Below, one piece after another: positions 32,891 to 43,023 of a stretch of DNA of 64,000 nucleotides. This stretch comes from Paracoccaceae bacterium. Its GTDB lineage: Bacteria > Pseudomonadota > Alphaproteobacteria > Rhodobacterales > Rhodobacteraceae. Position 1 is the stretch's first letter; the number at the start of each line of letters is the position of its first letter. The DNA is taken from assembly GCA_902534325.1 (NCBI GenBank), contig CACAPQ010000004.1, forward strand, positions 1 to 64,000, written 5' to 3'. A program made the position numbers and the translations under genes. The notes below the pieces were generated by a model that saw only the letters and a program-made list of their open reading frames with translations, searched no databases and was not told the origin of the DNA.

Positions 32891-35302
32891 TTAATCTAAT
32901 CCTGCTTCTCTCATAAGCGAGCCTACCTCATTTTGTAATATTAGCTCCCTTGCTTGGCCCTCAATAGGTACCGTACCCACTTCGAGCAACATTGGGGCGG
33001 CTAGAGGTGATACATGTGGAAGATTTCTGTGGGTTATATTATCGTCTACTCTATCGAACATTTCCTTTATGCGATTAAAGTCAATTAACCCTTTCATTGC
33101 TTCATCTCTGGTAATCTTTAAAAGAAGGTGACTTGGATCATATTTGACTAAAGTATCGTACAAAATGTCTGAGGAAAAAGTTGTCTGGCGCCCTGATTTT
33201 CTAAGGCCTGGCAAATTACGGTCAATTAGTCCCGCAACTGTAGCTACTGATTTAAAAGTTCTTTTCATTAAGGCGTTGCCTGAAAGCCATTTATCAAGGC
33301 CTAATTCAATCGCACTGGAATTAAATAATTCGATTGGATTTTCCACCTTTTTAAGCCCCCAAAGAAGAGTGGCATAATCATTTGCCACAAAGCCCAATGG
33401 AGCAAGGTTAAGCTCCTCTAACCTCTTTGACAAAATCAATCCTAAAGTCTGGTTCGCATTTCTCCCTGCAAAGCTGTAAACAGCCATATGATGACGAGAT
33501 TTTCTTACAAAAGTTTCAACTAATAAACTATCTTTAACTGGTAATTCCGAAAACTCTTTTTGTTTATTTAACCAGTTAACTGTATCTGCCGGTAAATCTT
33601 CCCAGTTTTCATTTTTGAAACTATCTAAAATTCTATCACTGAGTTTTGTACTTGTTGCAAATTTAGTTCCCATAAACGTAGCGATTTTAGGCTGTTTGTT
33701 GGCGTTCTGTGATACTTCGACAACCATTTCCCGTAAGCTTTCGAAGCGCACTATTTTACCACCAATTAAAAAAGTATCACCTTTTGTCAGCGATGCTGCA
33801 AAAGTTTCTTCAATTTCTCCAAGGGGTTTTCCTCCACTTCGACGATGCGTCCGAACTTTTAGCGTTTCCGTATCTTGTATAGTTCCTACGTTCATTCTTA
33901 TTCTATTTGCCGTTCTTGGATCCCGCAGAACGATATTTCCACTATTATCAATCTTCAATCGGTGCCACTGCTCATATCGATTAAGTGCATATCCTCCATC
34001 TATACAAAATCTTAAACACTCATTAAAATCACTCTGTGTTAAGTTTTCGTAAGCGCCTATTTTTTTTATTTCTTTAAATAAATGATGAGGACAAATTGCC
34101 CCCGCACAAGCCACAAGCAAAATATGTTGGCACAAAACATCCAATGATCCTGAGTTTACTGGTTCGCCATCTAGATCGCTATCTTTGACAGCTTCTAGGG
34201 CAGCTTGGCACTCAATAATTTCAAATTTATTAGCGGGAACCATTATTGCTTTGGAAGGAGCATTATAGCTATGGTTAGCCCTTCCAATTCTCTGTACTAG
34301 CCGTTTTATATTTTTTGGGGCACCAACTTGAATGACAAGGTCTACGTCATTCCAATCTATGCCTAGATCTAGGGTTCCTGTACAGACAATAGCTCTCAAT
34401 TCACCTCTGATTATAGCTGCCTCAACTCGCTGTCGTTGATCAAGGTCGAGACTGCCGTGATGAATCGCGATGGGGAGATTATTTTTATTATTTAACCATA
34501 AATCGTGAAAAAAAATTTCTGCTTGAGCACGTGTATTATGAAAAATCAGTGTAGTTTTATGATTAGATATTTTTTCTAAAACATCTGGGATAGAGTAGGT
34601 GGCTCCAGCTCCTGCCCAAGGAGGTGGGGTCTTTGTTTGAAGCATGGAAATGTCTGGATCAATCCCAGATTTAGCAAATATTATTGGACAATTAGCTTTA
34701 TTTTCCGAAATAAAATTTGCTATTTCCTCGGGACGATCAACTGTTGCAGAAAGTCCTATTTTCCGAAGGTTTGTACACAAGGATTGTAATCGAGATATTG
34801 CTAATACTAATTGATGGCCACGTTTGTTTTCAACGAGTGCGTGTATTTCATCAATCACTATTCTTTTTAAGTTGGCGAAAAGGGTTTTAGACTCTGGAAA
34901 CGAGATGAGTAGTGCCAAACTTTCAGGGGTGGTAAGTAAAATATGTGGCGGATCAACTCGTTGGCGTCGCTTTATTGCTGCTTTGGTATCGCCAGTTCGA
35001 TCTTCCACTCTTATATTCAGCCCTATTTCTTCAATAGGGATCATTAAATTTCGTTTAATGTCTGATGCTAGTGCTTTTAAAGGAGAAACATAAATTGTAT
35101 GTAGCCCAGAGAATTCTGAAGAATCAAGTTCGATTAAGGTCGGCAAAAATCCTGATAATGTTTTGCCGGAACCAGTTGGCGCAATAAGGAGCTGAGATTT
35201 TCTTTTTGAGTTATTGAGTACTTCAATCTGATGGGGTCGCAAGACCCAGTTTTTTGTTTCAATCCAATTTTCAAACTTTTGAGGTAATTCATAATTTAGC
35301 AT
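32891..35302 (-). CDS. ligase-associated DNA damage response DExH-box helicase (Lhr-like)
   Basis: An 803-residue superfamily 2 helicase. LIAPTGSGKTLSGFLP (motif I, about residue 39), VSPLKALASDI, LTTPESLALLI, VIDEIHALVENKRG (motif II), LSATVDRP (motif III), FHNTRAQAE, CTGTLDLGIDW and QRIGRANHS (motif VI) run in order, followed by the winged-helix and Lhr-core C-terminal region. These helicases unwind DNA in damage repair. It is upstream of pdeM on the same strand with a short gap. The expected ligase and exonuclease partners are replaced by CoA-transferase genes. Confidence 0.9.
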   Translation of the reverse strand: MLNYELPQKFENWIETKNWVLRPHQIEVLNNSKRKSQLLIAPTGSGKTLSGFLPTLIELDSSEFSGLHTIYVSPLKALASDIKRNLMIPIEEIGLNIRVEDRTGDTKAAIKRRQRVDPPHILLTTPESLALLISFPESKTLFANLKRIVIDEIHALVENKRGHQLVLAISRLQSLCTNLRKIGLSATVDRPEEIANFISENKANCPIIFAKSGIDPDISMLQTKTPPPWAGAGATYSIPDVLEKISNHKTTLIFHNTRAQAEIFFHDLWLNNKNNLPIAIHHGSLDLDQRQRVEAAIIRGELRAIVCTGTLDLGIDWNDVDLVIQVGAPKNIKRLVQRIGRANHSYNAPSKAIMVPANKFEIIECQAALEAVKDSDLDGEPVNSGSLDVLCQHILLVACAGAICPHHLFKEIKKIGAYENLTQSDFNECLRFCIDGGYALNRYEQWHRLKIDNSGNIVLRDPRTANRIRMNVGTIQDTETLKVRTHRRSGGKPLGEIEETFAASLTKGDTFLIGGKIVRFESLREMVVEVSQNANKQPKIATFMGTKFATSTKLSDRILDSFKNENWEDLPADTVNWLNKQKEFSELPVKDSLLVETFVRKSRHHMAVYSFAGRNANQTLGLILSKRLEELNLAPLGFVANDYATLLWGLKKVENPIELFNSSAIELGLDKWLSGNALMKRTFKSVATVAGLIDRNLPGLRKSGRQTTFSSDILYDTLVKYDPSHLLLKITRDEAMKGLIDFNRIKEMFDRVDDNITHRNLPHVSPLAAPMLLEVGTVPIEGQARELILQNEVGSLMREAGLD

Positions 35303-35326
35303 TAAGTGAATTTTAAGCGCGAAAGA

Positions 35327-35953
35327 TCAATTTACTATTTTGGCTTCTGTGGCACTGCGTATTTCTTGCTCCGATATTTCATCTGCACACTCGATGATCT
35401 CCAGACCTCCTGAAACGACATCCAAAACACCTAAATTTGTTATTATCCTGTCCACAACACTTTTCCCAGTAAGCGGAAGAGTGCACTCCTTCAATAATTT
35501 GGACTCACCGTGTTTATTAGTATGATCCATAACAACGATTACACGACCAACACCAGAAACTAAATCCATAGCACCGCCCATTCCTTTCACTAGTTTACCC
35601 GGTATCATCCAATTAGCTAGGTCACCGTTTTCAGCAACTTCCATAGCACCTAATATAGCCATTGCTATCTTACCTCCTCGGATCATTCCAAAGGAGGTGG
35701 CACTATCAAAATATGCAGTTTGGGGTAGTTCTGTTATCGTTTGCTTGCCAGCATTAATCAAATCCGAGTCTTCCTCACCCTCGAGTGGGAATGGCCCCAT
35801 GCCAAGCATACCATTCTCTGATTGAAGAGTAACGTTTATTCCTTCTGGAATATAATTTGATACTAAAGTTGGAATTCCAATACCAAGATTTACATACATT
35901 CCATCTTCAAGTTCTTTTGCTGCTCTGGCAGCCATTTGATCTCGATCCCACAT
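35327..35953 (-). CDS. scoB: 3-oxoacid CoA-transferase subunit B
   Basis: A 208-residue family I CoA-transferase beta subunit. [18 protein letters not shown] leads to [16 protein letters not shown] and [12 protein letters not shown], with Glu46 as catalytic residue (forms the glutamyl-CoA thioester). [19 protein letters not shown] is typical of succinyl-CoA:3-ketoacid CoA-transferase. The start is set at 35953, where family members begin and GGA lies seven bases upstream; the frame extends to 36034 but that overlaps scoA. It transfers CoA to acetoacetate or other 3-oxoacids. Confidence 0.93.
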   Translation of the reverse strand: MWDRDQMAARAAKELEDGMYVNLGIGIPTLVSNYIPEGINVTLQSENGMLGMGPFPLEGEEDSDLINAGKQTITELPQTAYFDSATSFGMIRGGKIAMAILGAMEVAENGDLANWMIPGKLVKGMGGAMDLVSGVGRVIVVMDHTNKHGESKLLKECTLPLTGKSVVDRIITNLGVLDVVSGGLEIIECADEISEQEIRSATEAKIVN

Positions 35954-35963
35954 TTTTTGTCCT

Positions 35964-36662
35964 TTAAGCAGCAGGGCGCGTTGTGCGCTGTTCAATTCGT
36001 TTTTCATGCTCACCTTGAATAATCCTGTGAACATAGATCCCAGGGAGGTGTATCAAATCTGGATCTAGCGAGCCTGTAGGTACAATTTCCTCTACTTCCA
36101 CAACGCAAACTTTTCCACACATTGCAGCTGGAGGATTAAAATTCCTAGCCGTTTTTCTGAATATTAAATTTCCCGTTTCGTCCGCTTTCCACGCTTTTAT
36201 AATTGAAAGGTCCGCAAACAGACTTTCCTCTAAAATATAGGTTTCTCCATTGAAATCTTTATGTTCCTTTCCATCAGCTATTATGGTGCCCACTCCGGTT
36301 TTCGTATAGAAACCCGGTATCCCGCACCCTGCAGCACGCATTCTTTCTGCTAAAGTACCTTGGGGATTAAACTCTAATTCAAGCTCACCTGATAGATACT
36401 GCCTCATAAATTCAGCGTTTTCTCCAACGTATGAAGATATCATCTTTTTTACTTGGCGAGATTCAAGTAATATACCTATTCCAAAATCATCAACACCAGC
36501 ATTATTCGATGCAAAAGTTAAATTTTTTGCCCCCGCATCTTTAATAGCTTGCAGTAATATTTCTGGGATGCCACATAGTCCAAACCCTCCTGAGGCAATG
36601 AACATTCCATCGAACAGTAAACCCTTTAGAGCCTCGCCGGCAGTACCATAAACTTTTTGCAT
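35964..36662 (-). CDS. scoA: 3-oxoacid CoA-transferase subunit A
   Basis: A 232-residue alpha subunit. [67 protein letters not shown] and the C-terminal LPGIYVHRI are diagnostic. It pairs with the scoB product ten bases downstream. The start at 36662 follows GAAAGG and aligns with the family; an in-frame start at 36713 would add 17 basic residues. The pair lets the cell use acetoacetate or reuse CoA, and could link to polyhydroxybutyrate turnover, which the window does not show. Confidence 0.94.
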   Translation of the reverse strand: MQKVYGTAGEALKGLLFDGMFIASGGFGLCGIPEILLQAIKDAGAKNLTFASNNAGVDDFGIGILLESRQVKKMISSYVGENAEFMRQYLSGELELEFNPQGTLAERMRAAGCGIPGFYTKTGVGTIIADGKEHKDFNGETYILEESLFADLSIIKAWKADETGNLIFRKTARNFNPPAAMCGKVCVVEVEEIVPTGSLDPDLIHLPGIYVHRIIQGEHEKRIEQRTTRPAA

Positions 36663-36735
36663 TGAATGATTACCTTTCTTAAATTTTGACAATTGTCCTA
36701 AATAAAAATTCAAAAAAAATTAAATTAAAAAAGAT

Positions 36736-39228
36736 TTATTTTTTCTTGCCTCTTTTTTTTCCTTTTGCCGCCTTTTCGGTTATAAGCTTTACAGCTTCTT
36801 CAAGTGTAATTTCTTCGGGGTCTTTTCCTTTTGGTATTGTGGCGTTGATTTTTGCGAACTTTACATAAGGGCCATATTTTCCATCCATCACATTTAAAGG
36901 CCCGCCCCCATCAGGGTGTTCGCCAAGTTCTTTAATTGTTTTGGAGGCTGTGCCACGTCCACTTCCGGCGGCAGCCTTTTTTGATAACTCTTCAACAGCT
37001 CTATTCATCCCAACGTTAAATACATCATCAGGATCTTGTAAATTTGCGTAAGTCCGCCCGTGACGTACGAAAGGGCCATATCTCCCAATCCCTGCTTCTA
37101 TTATCTGCCCATCTTCTGGATGAGGCCCTATTTCTCTTGGCAAACTAAGAAGTTTTAGCGCTTTTTCGAGTTCTATATCTGACGGTAACCACCCTTTTGG
37201 CAGGCTAGCTCTTGGCGGTTTTTTATTCTCCTCTGTGGCTTCGCCACGTTGAATATAGGGACCGTACCTGCCACTCCTAAGAAATATTTTATCTCCATTA
37301 TCTTCACCAAGTAAACGCTCTGCTGTTTCATCTGGTTCACCGGATATAGGACGGGTAAAATTACACTCTGGATAGTTTCCACATCCAACAAACCCGCCAG
37401 TTCGCGATGATTTCAAGTGGAGCTGACCATTTCCGCATTTCGGACACCTCCTTGGGTCGCTACCATCTTCTTTAGAGGGATAAAGTTGGGGCGCTAATGC
37501 ATCATCTAAAACGTCTAAAACTTCAGTAATTCTAAGCTCTGATGTTTCAGAGATTGCTTCTGAAAAATCATTCCAAAATTGACCTAGAAGTTCTTTATAG
37601 TTCCCTTTTCCAGCACTCACAGAATCAAGTTGGTTTTCTAAACCTGCCGTAAAATCAAACTCAACGTACCGTTTGAAAAAATTCAATAGAAAAATTGTAA
37701 CTATGCGTCCCTTATCTTCTGGAAATAACCTATTTTTCTCTTTTTTAACGTATTCTCTATCCTGAATTGTCGTCACAATATTAGCATAAGTTGAAGGTCT
37801 GCCTATTCCCAATTCTTCCATTTTTTTGACGAGACTAGCTTCTGTATATCTTGGTGGCGGCTGAGTGAAGTGTTGCTCGGGATCAATACTGAGCTTTTCA
37901 ATTTTTTCTCCCTTAGACATTTGTGGAAGACGATTTTCATCGTCTGATTGCTCCACGTCATCGCGGCTTTCTTCGTAAACTTTGAGAAATCCTTCGAACA
38001 ACACAACTTGCCCGTTAGCTCTAAGAGTAACTTCCTTGTCTGGGCTTTGTATATCTACTGAAGTTCTCTCTAACTTTGCGGACTCCATTTGACACGATAT
38101 CGTTCTTTTCCAGATTAAATCATATAGTTTAAACTGGTCAGCATCGGAAAGTTTTAATTGCTTTGCATCTTTTGAAATGGAAGTAGGTCGAATGCATTCA
38201 TGAGCTTCTTGAGCATTTTTCGCTTTATTTTTGTAGAACCTTGGAGATGCTGGTAAAAATTGATCACCATATCTTTGCCTTACGGCTTCTCTCGTAGAGG
38301 TAACAGCTTCTGGCGCCATATCAATCCCATCGGTTCGCATATATGTGATATGACCTGCCTCGTATAACCTTTGAGCTGCTTGCATTGTTTGTCTGGCACC
38401 CATTCCATATTTTCTTCCAGCCTCTTGTTGAAGAGTAGATGTCATGAAAGGAGCGAAGGGGTTTCTACTAGTTGGCTTACTTTCAACTGAGGCAACGATA
38501 AGATCACGTGTCGTGATTGCCTGTGCAGCCAACTCCGCTTCCGAGCTACTTTTCAAATCATATTTATCTAGTTTCGTTCCGGCAAAGTTTATTAGTTTCC
38601 CATCAAATACTTGCCCTCTAGGAGTTTTTAAAGATGCTTTCACAGACCAGTATTCTTTTGGTTTGAAAGCTTCTATTTCCATTTCTCTTTCTACGATTAA
38701 TCGCAAGCAAACTGACTGTACCCTTCCAGCTGATCTAGCCCCGGGCAATTTACGCCATAACACTGGAGATAGATTGAAACCGACAAGATAATCGAGAGCT
38801 CTTCGTGCAAGATAAGCATGTACTAACGGTGCGTCTATTTCTCGAGGATTGGCCATCGCTTCTGAAACAGCTGATTTAGTAATCGCGTTAAAAACAACTC
38901 TGCTTACTGGTGTGTCACTATTTATAACCCGCTTATTTCGTAATGTTTCTTCGAGGTGCCAACTTATAGCTTCACCCTCACGATCTGGATCTGTAGCTAA
39001 TATCAACTCATTATCTTTTTTCAGAGCATCGGCTATGGCTTTGACATGTTTTTTACTGTCAGCACCAATTTCCCATTTCATATCAAAACCCTTATCCGGG
39101 TCCACAGATCCGTCTTTCGCTGGTAAATCTCTAACATGACCAAATGACGCTAAAACGGTATAATCGGAGCCCAGATATTTATTGATCGTTTTTGCTTTTG
39201 CTGGTGACTCTACAACCACTACTGGCAT
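36736..39228 (-). CDS. topA: DNA topoisomerase I
   Basis: An 830-residue type IA topoisomerase. MPVVVVESPAKAKTINKYLG is the Toprim start (catalytic Glu8), with LATDPDREGEAISWHL next; the active-site Tyr is in GHITYMRTDG. After the core there is one zinc-finger module (CPKCGNGQLHLK to CGNYPEC) and repeated alphaproteobacterial C-terminal modules of the GRYGPFVRHG / GKYGPYVKFA kind, ending in a lysine-rich tail (GKKRGKKK). It relaxes negative supercoils. The start at 39228 has AGGA upstream and matches the family; the frame reaches 39297 but adds non-homologous residues. Confidence 0.96.
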   Translation of the reverse strand: MPVVVVESPAKAKTINKYLGSDYTVLASFGHVRDLPAKDGSVDPDKGFDMKWEIGADSKKHVKAIADALKKDNELILATDPDREGEAISWHLEETLRNKRVINSDTPVSRVVFNAITKSAVSEAMANPREIDAPLVHAYLARRALDYLVGFNLSPVLWRKLPGARSAGRVQSVCLRLIVEREMEIEAFKPKEYWSVKASLKTPRGQVFDGKLINFAGTKLDKYDLKSSSEAELAAQAITTRDLIVASVESKPTSRNPFAPFMTSTLQQEAGRKYGMGARQTMQAAQRLYEAGHITYMRTDGIDMAPEAVTSTREAVRQRYGDQFLPASPRFYKNKAKNAQEAHECIRPTSISKDAKQLKLSDADQFKLYDLIWKRTISCQMESAKLERTSVDIQSPDKEVTLRANGQVVLFEGFLKVYEESRDDVEQSDDENRLPQMSKGEKIEKLSIDPEQHFTQPPPRYTEASLVKKMEELGIGRPSTYANIVTTIQDREYVKKEKNRLFPEDKGRIVTIFLLNFFKRYVEFDFTAGLENQLDSVSAGKGNYKELLGQFWNDFSEAISETSELRITEVLDVLDDALAPQLYPSKEDGSDPRRCPKCGNGQLHLKSSRTGGFVGCGNYPECNFTRPISGEPDETAERLLGEDNGDKIFLRSGRYGPYIQRGEATEENKKPPRASLPKGWLPSDIELEKALKLLSLPREIGPHPEDGQIIEAGIGRYGPFVRHGRTYANLQDPDDVFNVGMNRAVEELSKKAAAGSGRGTASKTIKELGEHPDGGGPLNVMDGKYGPYVKFAKINATIPKGKDPEEITLEEAVKLITEKAAKGKKRGKKK

Positions 39229-39390
39229 TAAATATCCTTTCGACTCACGATTGCGACTTCGCGCGGGAACATGGCTCCAGCTGGGAAGGTTTGTCAATCC
39301 TGCTTAAACAAAATTAACATAAAACTACTTCGATTGACTTTTAAGACATAGCTTAATTAATGGTTTTTTCCAATTTAGGGAGTCCAAGCT

Positions 39391-40812
39391 TCAATTTGAA
39401 ACACCCCCAACGGTAAGGCCACTGATATACAAACTTGGTTGTCCAACTCCAACAGGAACCCATTGCCCAGCCTTTCCACAATTGCCTATCCCAGGGTCCA
39501 GTCGAAGATCGTTTCCAATAGTTTTAATCTTTTTAAGGGCAGATGCTCCATCTCCGATTAGCGTTGCGCCGCTGACAGCTTCTTGGATTTTACCATTCTT
39601 AACGCGATATGCTTCCGTACAAGAAAAAACAAACTTCCCATTTGTGATATCTACTTGCCCTCCGCCAAAGCCCACAGCATAAAGACCGTCTTTTAAATCT
39701 TGAATTAAATTTTGTGGATCTTCATTTCCTTCCTGCATGTAAGTGTTGGTCATTCGGGGCATTGGAGCATGTGCATAACTTTGCCTGCGACCATTACCCG
39801 TAGATTTTAATCCCATCAATCTAGAATTTTGTCGGTCATGCATGTAACCGACTAGAACGCCGTTATCTATCAGTTTTGTTTTTTGGCTTGGTGTGCCCTC
39901 ATCGTCAATTTTAATTGAGCCCCTGCGATCAGGAATTGTACCGTCATCAAAAACTGTTACTCCTGGAGCGGCGATCCTTTTTCCCATCAAGTCACTGAAC
40001 GCACTTGTTTTTTTTCTATTAAAGTCTGCTTCAAGACCATGTCCAATTGCTTCATGGAGTAAAATCCCTGGCCAGCCTGGACCTAAAACTAAATCCATTA
40101 CACCTGCTGGAGCTGGCTTGGCCTTGAGATTTACTCTTGCAATTCTTAATGCTTCGGAGGCAGCATTTTTCCAAATTTCTGGCTTTAAATAGTTGAGCAA
40201 GTTACTTCGCCCACCAATACCGGTGTATCCATTTTCCCTTCGACCGTTATCTTCTAATAAAATGGATATGTTTAGTCGTACCATGGGTCTTATATCGTGA
40301 GATGAGGAACCATCAGGGCGCAGTATAAAAACTTTCTGAGCTGATGAAGAGATTGTTGCTGTTACTTGTTTGATATTTGGGTCAAGACTTCTACTGAAAT
40401 CATCAATTTCTTGAAGGATTTTAACTTTTTTCGAGAAAGTTAACTCCATTATTGGGTTGAAAGGTTCATATATATTTTTTTCTGTTTCTGAAGGTGAATT
40501 AGCAAACTTGCCCATTTGCCCTTGGGAGGCCTTTTGAACAGTTGGAACCATTTTTAAAAGTGCGGAGTGGGACAAATCAGTTGAATGAGCATATCCTGTT
40601 ATTTCGCCGCAAACTGATCGTAATCCCATTCCTTCTGAAGCATCGAAGTTTGCAGATCTTACTCTTTTGTCATCTAAAGTTATTGTTTCAGTTTGTCGTT
40701 GTTCGAAAAACAACTCTCCGTCATCGGAATTTTTGGTTGCCAGTTGTAAAGACTTAACGGCATCTTCCCAGGTTAAGTGTTTTCCAAAAGGATCAAAATC
40801 GCACGTTTTCAT
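39391..40812 (-). CDS. tldD: metalloprotease TldD
   Basis: A protein of 473 residues from the ATG at 40812. LGPGWPGILLHEAIGHGLEADF carries the HExxxH zinc-binding motif of TldD; NRKKTSAFSDLMGKRIA, VFDDGTIPDRRGSIKIDDEG, YMHDRQNSRLMG and PMPRMTNTYM follow in the usual order. TldD with TldE forms a protease acting on modified peptides and unfolded short proteins. GGGA six bases before 40812 favours this start over an ATG four codons upstream (40824). tldE is not in the window. It is divergent from ctaC, as in other Rhodobacterales. Confidence 0.94.
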   Translation of the reverse strand: MKTCDFDPFGKHLTWEDAVKSLQLATKNSDDGELFFEQRQTETITLDDKRVRSANFDASEGMGLRSVCGEITGYAHSTDLSHSALLKMVPTVQKASQGQMGKFANSPSETEKNIYEPFNPIMELTFSKKVKILQEIDDFSRSLDPNIKQVTATISSSAQKVFILRPDGSSSHDIRPMVRLNISILLEDNGRRENGYTGIGGRSNLLNYLKPEIWKNAASEALRIARVNLKAKPAPAGVMDLVLGPGWPGILLHEAIGHGLEADFNRKKTSAFSDLMGKRIAAPGVTVFDDGTIPDRRGSIKIDDEGTPSQKTKLIDNGVLVGYMHDRQNSRLMGLKSTGNGRRQSYAHAPMPRMTNTYMQEGNEDPQNLIQDLKDGLYAVGFGGGQVDITNGKFVFSCTEAYRVKNGKIQEAVSGATLIGDGASALKKIKTIGNDLRLDPGIGNCGKAGQWVPVGVGQPSLYISGLTVGGVSN

Positions 40813-40999
40813 CTTTATTCCCATATAACTTTGAATTATTACACTTTTAAATCAAAAAAAAGCGTCCGTTTGCCGCAATTATACTTCTTTATCTCTTTGT
40901 CAAAATATGGTTTTACACTACCTTGAAGAGAACAAGAGTGTTTACCACTTAATAAACTGTTATAAAATTTACACGAACACTGAAAAATCAGGGTGAAAA

Positions 41000-41872
41000 A
41001 TGCGACTAAAATCAATATTAACCGGATTAAGTTCTGGCCTATTAGCTTTGCCAGTAGGTGCTGAAGATGGACTCGAAATAATCGGGCAACCTATAGCAGA
41101 TGGTATAGGGTTTCAACCGGCTGCAACTAAGTTGGCGCGGGATCTGCAATGGCTAGACGGACTGGTTTTAATAATTATCACTGCAATTACGGTTTTTGTG
41201 CTTGGTTTGTTGGCTTTCGTTATTATACGGTACAACCGAAAAGCAAATCCGGTACCAGAAACTTTTACTCATAATTCCCCAGTGGAAGTAGCTTGGACCA
41301 TTATACCCATAGTTATACTTGTATTCATCGGTGCGTTTTCCTTACCAGTGCTTTTTGATCAGCAGAAAATTCCTGAAGGTGAAGTAAATATAAAGGTGAC
41401 CGGATATCAGTGGTATTGGGGTTATGAGTACGTAGATGAAGGTTTCGAGTTTGAAAGTTTTCTAATTGGCGAAGGAAAAGTTTTAACGCCGGAGGTTGAG
41501 CTTGAATTACAAGAAGCAGGCTACACTCGTGATCAATTTTTACTTGCTACTGACACGGCAGTGGTCGTTCCTGTCGATAAAACAGTTGTAATGCAAGTTA
41601 CTGGAGCTGACGTTATACATAGCTGGACTATTCCCGCCTTTGGCGTAAAACAGGATGCAGTTCCTGGTAGGCTAGGACAATTGTGGTTTAAAGCTGAGAA
41701 AGAGGGAATATATTTTGGTCAGTGCTCTGAACTATGTGGAAAAGATCATGCCTTCATGCCTATCACAGTAAAGGTTGTGAGCCAGGATGCTTACAACGCT
41801 TGGTTATCTGCAGCTAAATCGGAATATGCTGGAACCGCTCAGTCTTATAACATAGCAGAGGTTGCCAAATAA
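41000..41872 (+). CDS. ctaC: cytochrome c oxidase subunit II
   Basis: A 290-residue protein with an N-terminal signal sequence (LKSILTGLSSGLLALPVGAE), two transmembrane segments (about 55-78 and 98-120) and a periplasmic cupredoxin domain. The CuA ligands are visible: His in VIHSWTIP, and CSELCGKDHAFM with two Cys, His and Met. VTGYQWYWGYEYVD is the electron-entry aromatic patch. It receives electrons from cytochrome c. It opens the ctaC-ctaB-small gene-ctaG-ctaE cluster; subunit I (ctaD) is elsewhere. AGGGTGAAAA precedes the ATG. Confidence 0.97.
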   Translation: MRLKSILTGLSSGLLALPVGAEDGLEIIGQPIADGIGFQPAATKLARDLQWLDGLVLIIITAITVFVLGLLAFVIIRYNRKANPVPETFTHNSPVEVAWTIIPIVILVFIGAFSLPVLFDQQKIPEGEVNIKVTGYQWYWGYEYVDEGFEFESFLIGEGKVLTPEVELELQEAGYTRDQFLLATDTAVVVPVDKTVVMQVTGADVIHSWTIPAFGVKQDAVPGRLGQLWFKAEKEGIYFGQCSELCGKDHAFMPITVKVVSQDAYNAWLSAAKSEYAGTAQSYNIAEVAK

Positions 41873-41921
41873 TAGTTTAATTTTTTATTCAACTTTATGT
41901 TTGGAACACAATAGGTTAAAA

Positions 41922-42854
41922 ATGTCAGAAGTTAGCTTACATAAACTTTACTCAGACGAGCCTGAGTTTGGTGACTTTTTTTCCTTGCTGAAACCTCGGG
42001 TTATGTCGCTAGTAGTATTCACTGCTATAGCTGGATTGTTAGCCGCTCCGGGAAACATTCACCCATTTGTGGCTTTTGTATCGATTGTGTTTATTGCGTT
42101 AGGTGGCGGAGCTTCTGGGGCCCTAAACATGTGGTATGACGCAGATATAGATAGCATAATGTCACGAACTAAATCGCGGCCAGTTCCTGCTGGAAAAATT
42201 TCTGCCAATGACGCAAAGTATATTGGAATTGTACTTTCGACCATATCAGTTGTTATGCTTGGCCTTGCCTCTAATTGGTTGGCAGCTTTTTTACTGGCGT
42301 TCACGATATTCTTTTACGTTATTGTCTATACTATCTGGTTGAAGCGGGCTACGCCGCAGAATATCGTTATTGGTGGTGCTGCTGGAGCATTTCCGCCAAT
42401 TATTGGATGGGCGGTTGTTGCGGGAAACATCGGTTTTGAAAGCATTTTAATGTTTGCTTTAATATTCGTATGGACGCCTCCTCATTTTTGGTCTTTAGCA
42501 CTCTTTATGAAGAATGATTATGATTCAGCTAAGGTGCCAATGTTGACTGTTACTAATGGTAGAAGATCAACAAGAAACCATATTTTCGTATATTCATTAA
42601 TCCTAGCTTTCGTGGCTTTATCGATTGGTTTATCTTCTTTGAGTGGGCCAGTTTATTTGTTAGTTGCACTAGTTCTCAACATACAGCTTGTAGTTTCAGC
42701 ATTTAGATTATGGGCTAGATCTGAAAATGACAGCGTAGATGATAATTCTCTTGTAGAACGAAAGTTTTTTAAATTTTCTTTGCTTTATTTGTTTTTCCAT
42801 TTTGGAGCTATCATGGTGGAGACTAAAACTAACATAGTCTGGCCAGGAGTTTAG
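41922..42854 (+). CDS. ctaB: protoheme IX farnesyltransferase (heme O synthase)
   Basis: A 310-residue UbiA-family prenyltransferase with about nine membrane segments. LLKPRVMSLVVFTAIAG and NMWYDADIDSIMSRTKSRPV contain the NxxxDxxxD prenyl-diphosphate motif; FVWTPPHFWSLALFMKNDYD is the second conserved loop. It farnesylates heme B to heme O for the aa3-type oxidase. The start is the ATG at 41922 (MSEVSLHK) with AGG just upstream; an in-frame TTG at 41862 lies inside ctaC and is rejected. Confidence 0.96.
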   Translation: MSEVSLHKLYSDEPEFGDFFSLLKPRVMSLVVFTAIAGLLAAPGNIHPFVAFVSIVFIALGGGASGALNMWYDADIDSIMSRTKSRPVPAGKISANDAKYIGIVLSTISVVMLGLASNWLAAFLLAFTIFFYVIVYTIWLKRATPQNIVIGGAAGAFPPIIGWAVVAGNIGFESILMFALIFVWTPPHFWSLALFMKNDYDSAKVPMLTVTNGRRSTRNHIFVYSLILAFVALSIGLSSLSGPVYLLVALVLNIQLVVSAFRLWARSENDSVDDNSLVERKFFKFSLLYLFFHFGAIMVETKTNIVWPGV

Positions 42855-42855
42855 C

Positions 42856-43023
42856 ATGAGCTTTGGAAGGGAACATGATTTACACAAGAGGCGCAAGGGT
42901 AGAAATTTAGGTCTTGGTCTGGTTCTCATTGGGTTTGTTGGAATTATGTTTGGCCTTACAGTAGTTAAAGTCACTGAGGGTCAGTTTGCTGAAGCTTTAG
43001 CTGGGGTGTCGCGCAGTGAATGA
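42856..43023 (+). CDS. small CoxF-like membrane protein of the cytochrome oxidase operon (55 aa)
   Basis: A 55-residue frame starts one base after the ctaB stop and overlaps the ctaG start by eight bases. It reads MSFGREHDLHKRRKGRNLGL, then one transmembrane segment (LVLIGFVGIMFGLTVVKV, about 21-38) and a short polar tail. A basic segment followed by a single membrane helix at this position is the CoxF-like gene seen between ctaB and ctaG in related genomes. Its role is unknown, presumably oxidase assembly. Tight packing on both sides makes it very likely real. Confidence 0.85.
   Translation: MSFGREHDLHKRRKGRNLGLGLVLIGFVGIMFGLTVVKVTEGQFAEALAGVSRSE

Noticed and set aside
36688-36697. GACAATTGTC palindrome between scoA and topA as an operator
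   Set aside because: Ten bases of simple palindrome in AT-rich DNA is not enough, and there is no supporting second site.
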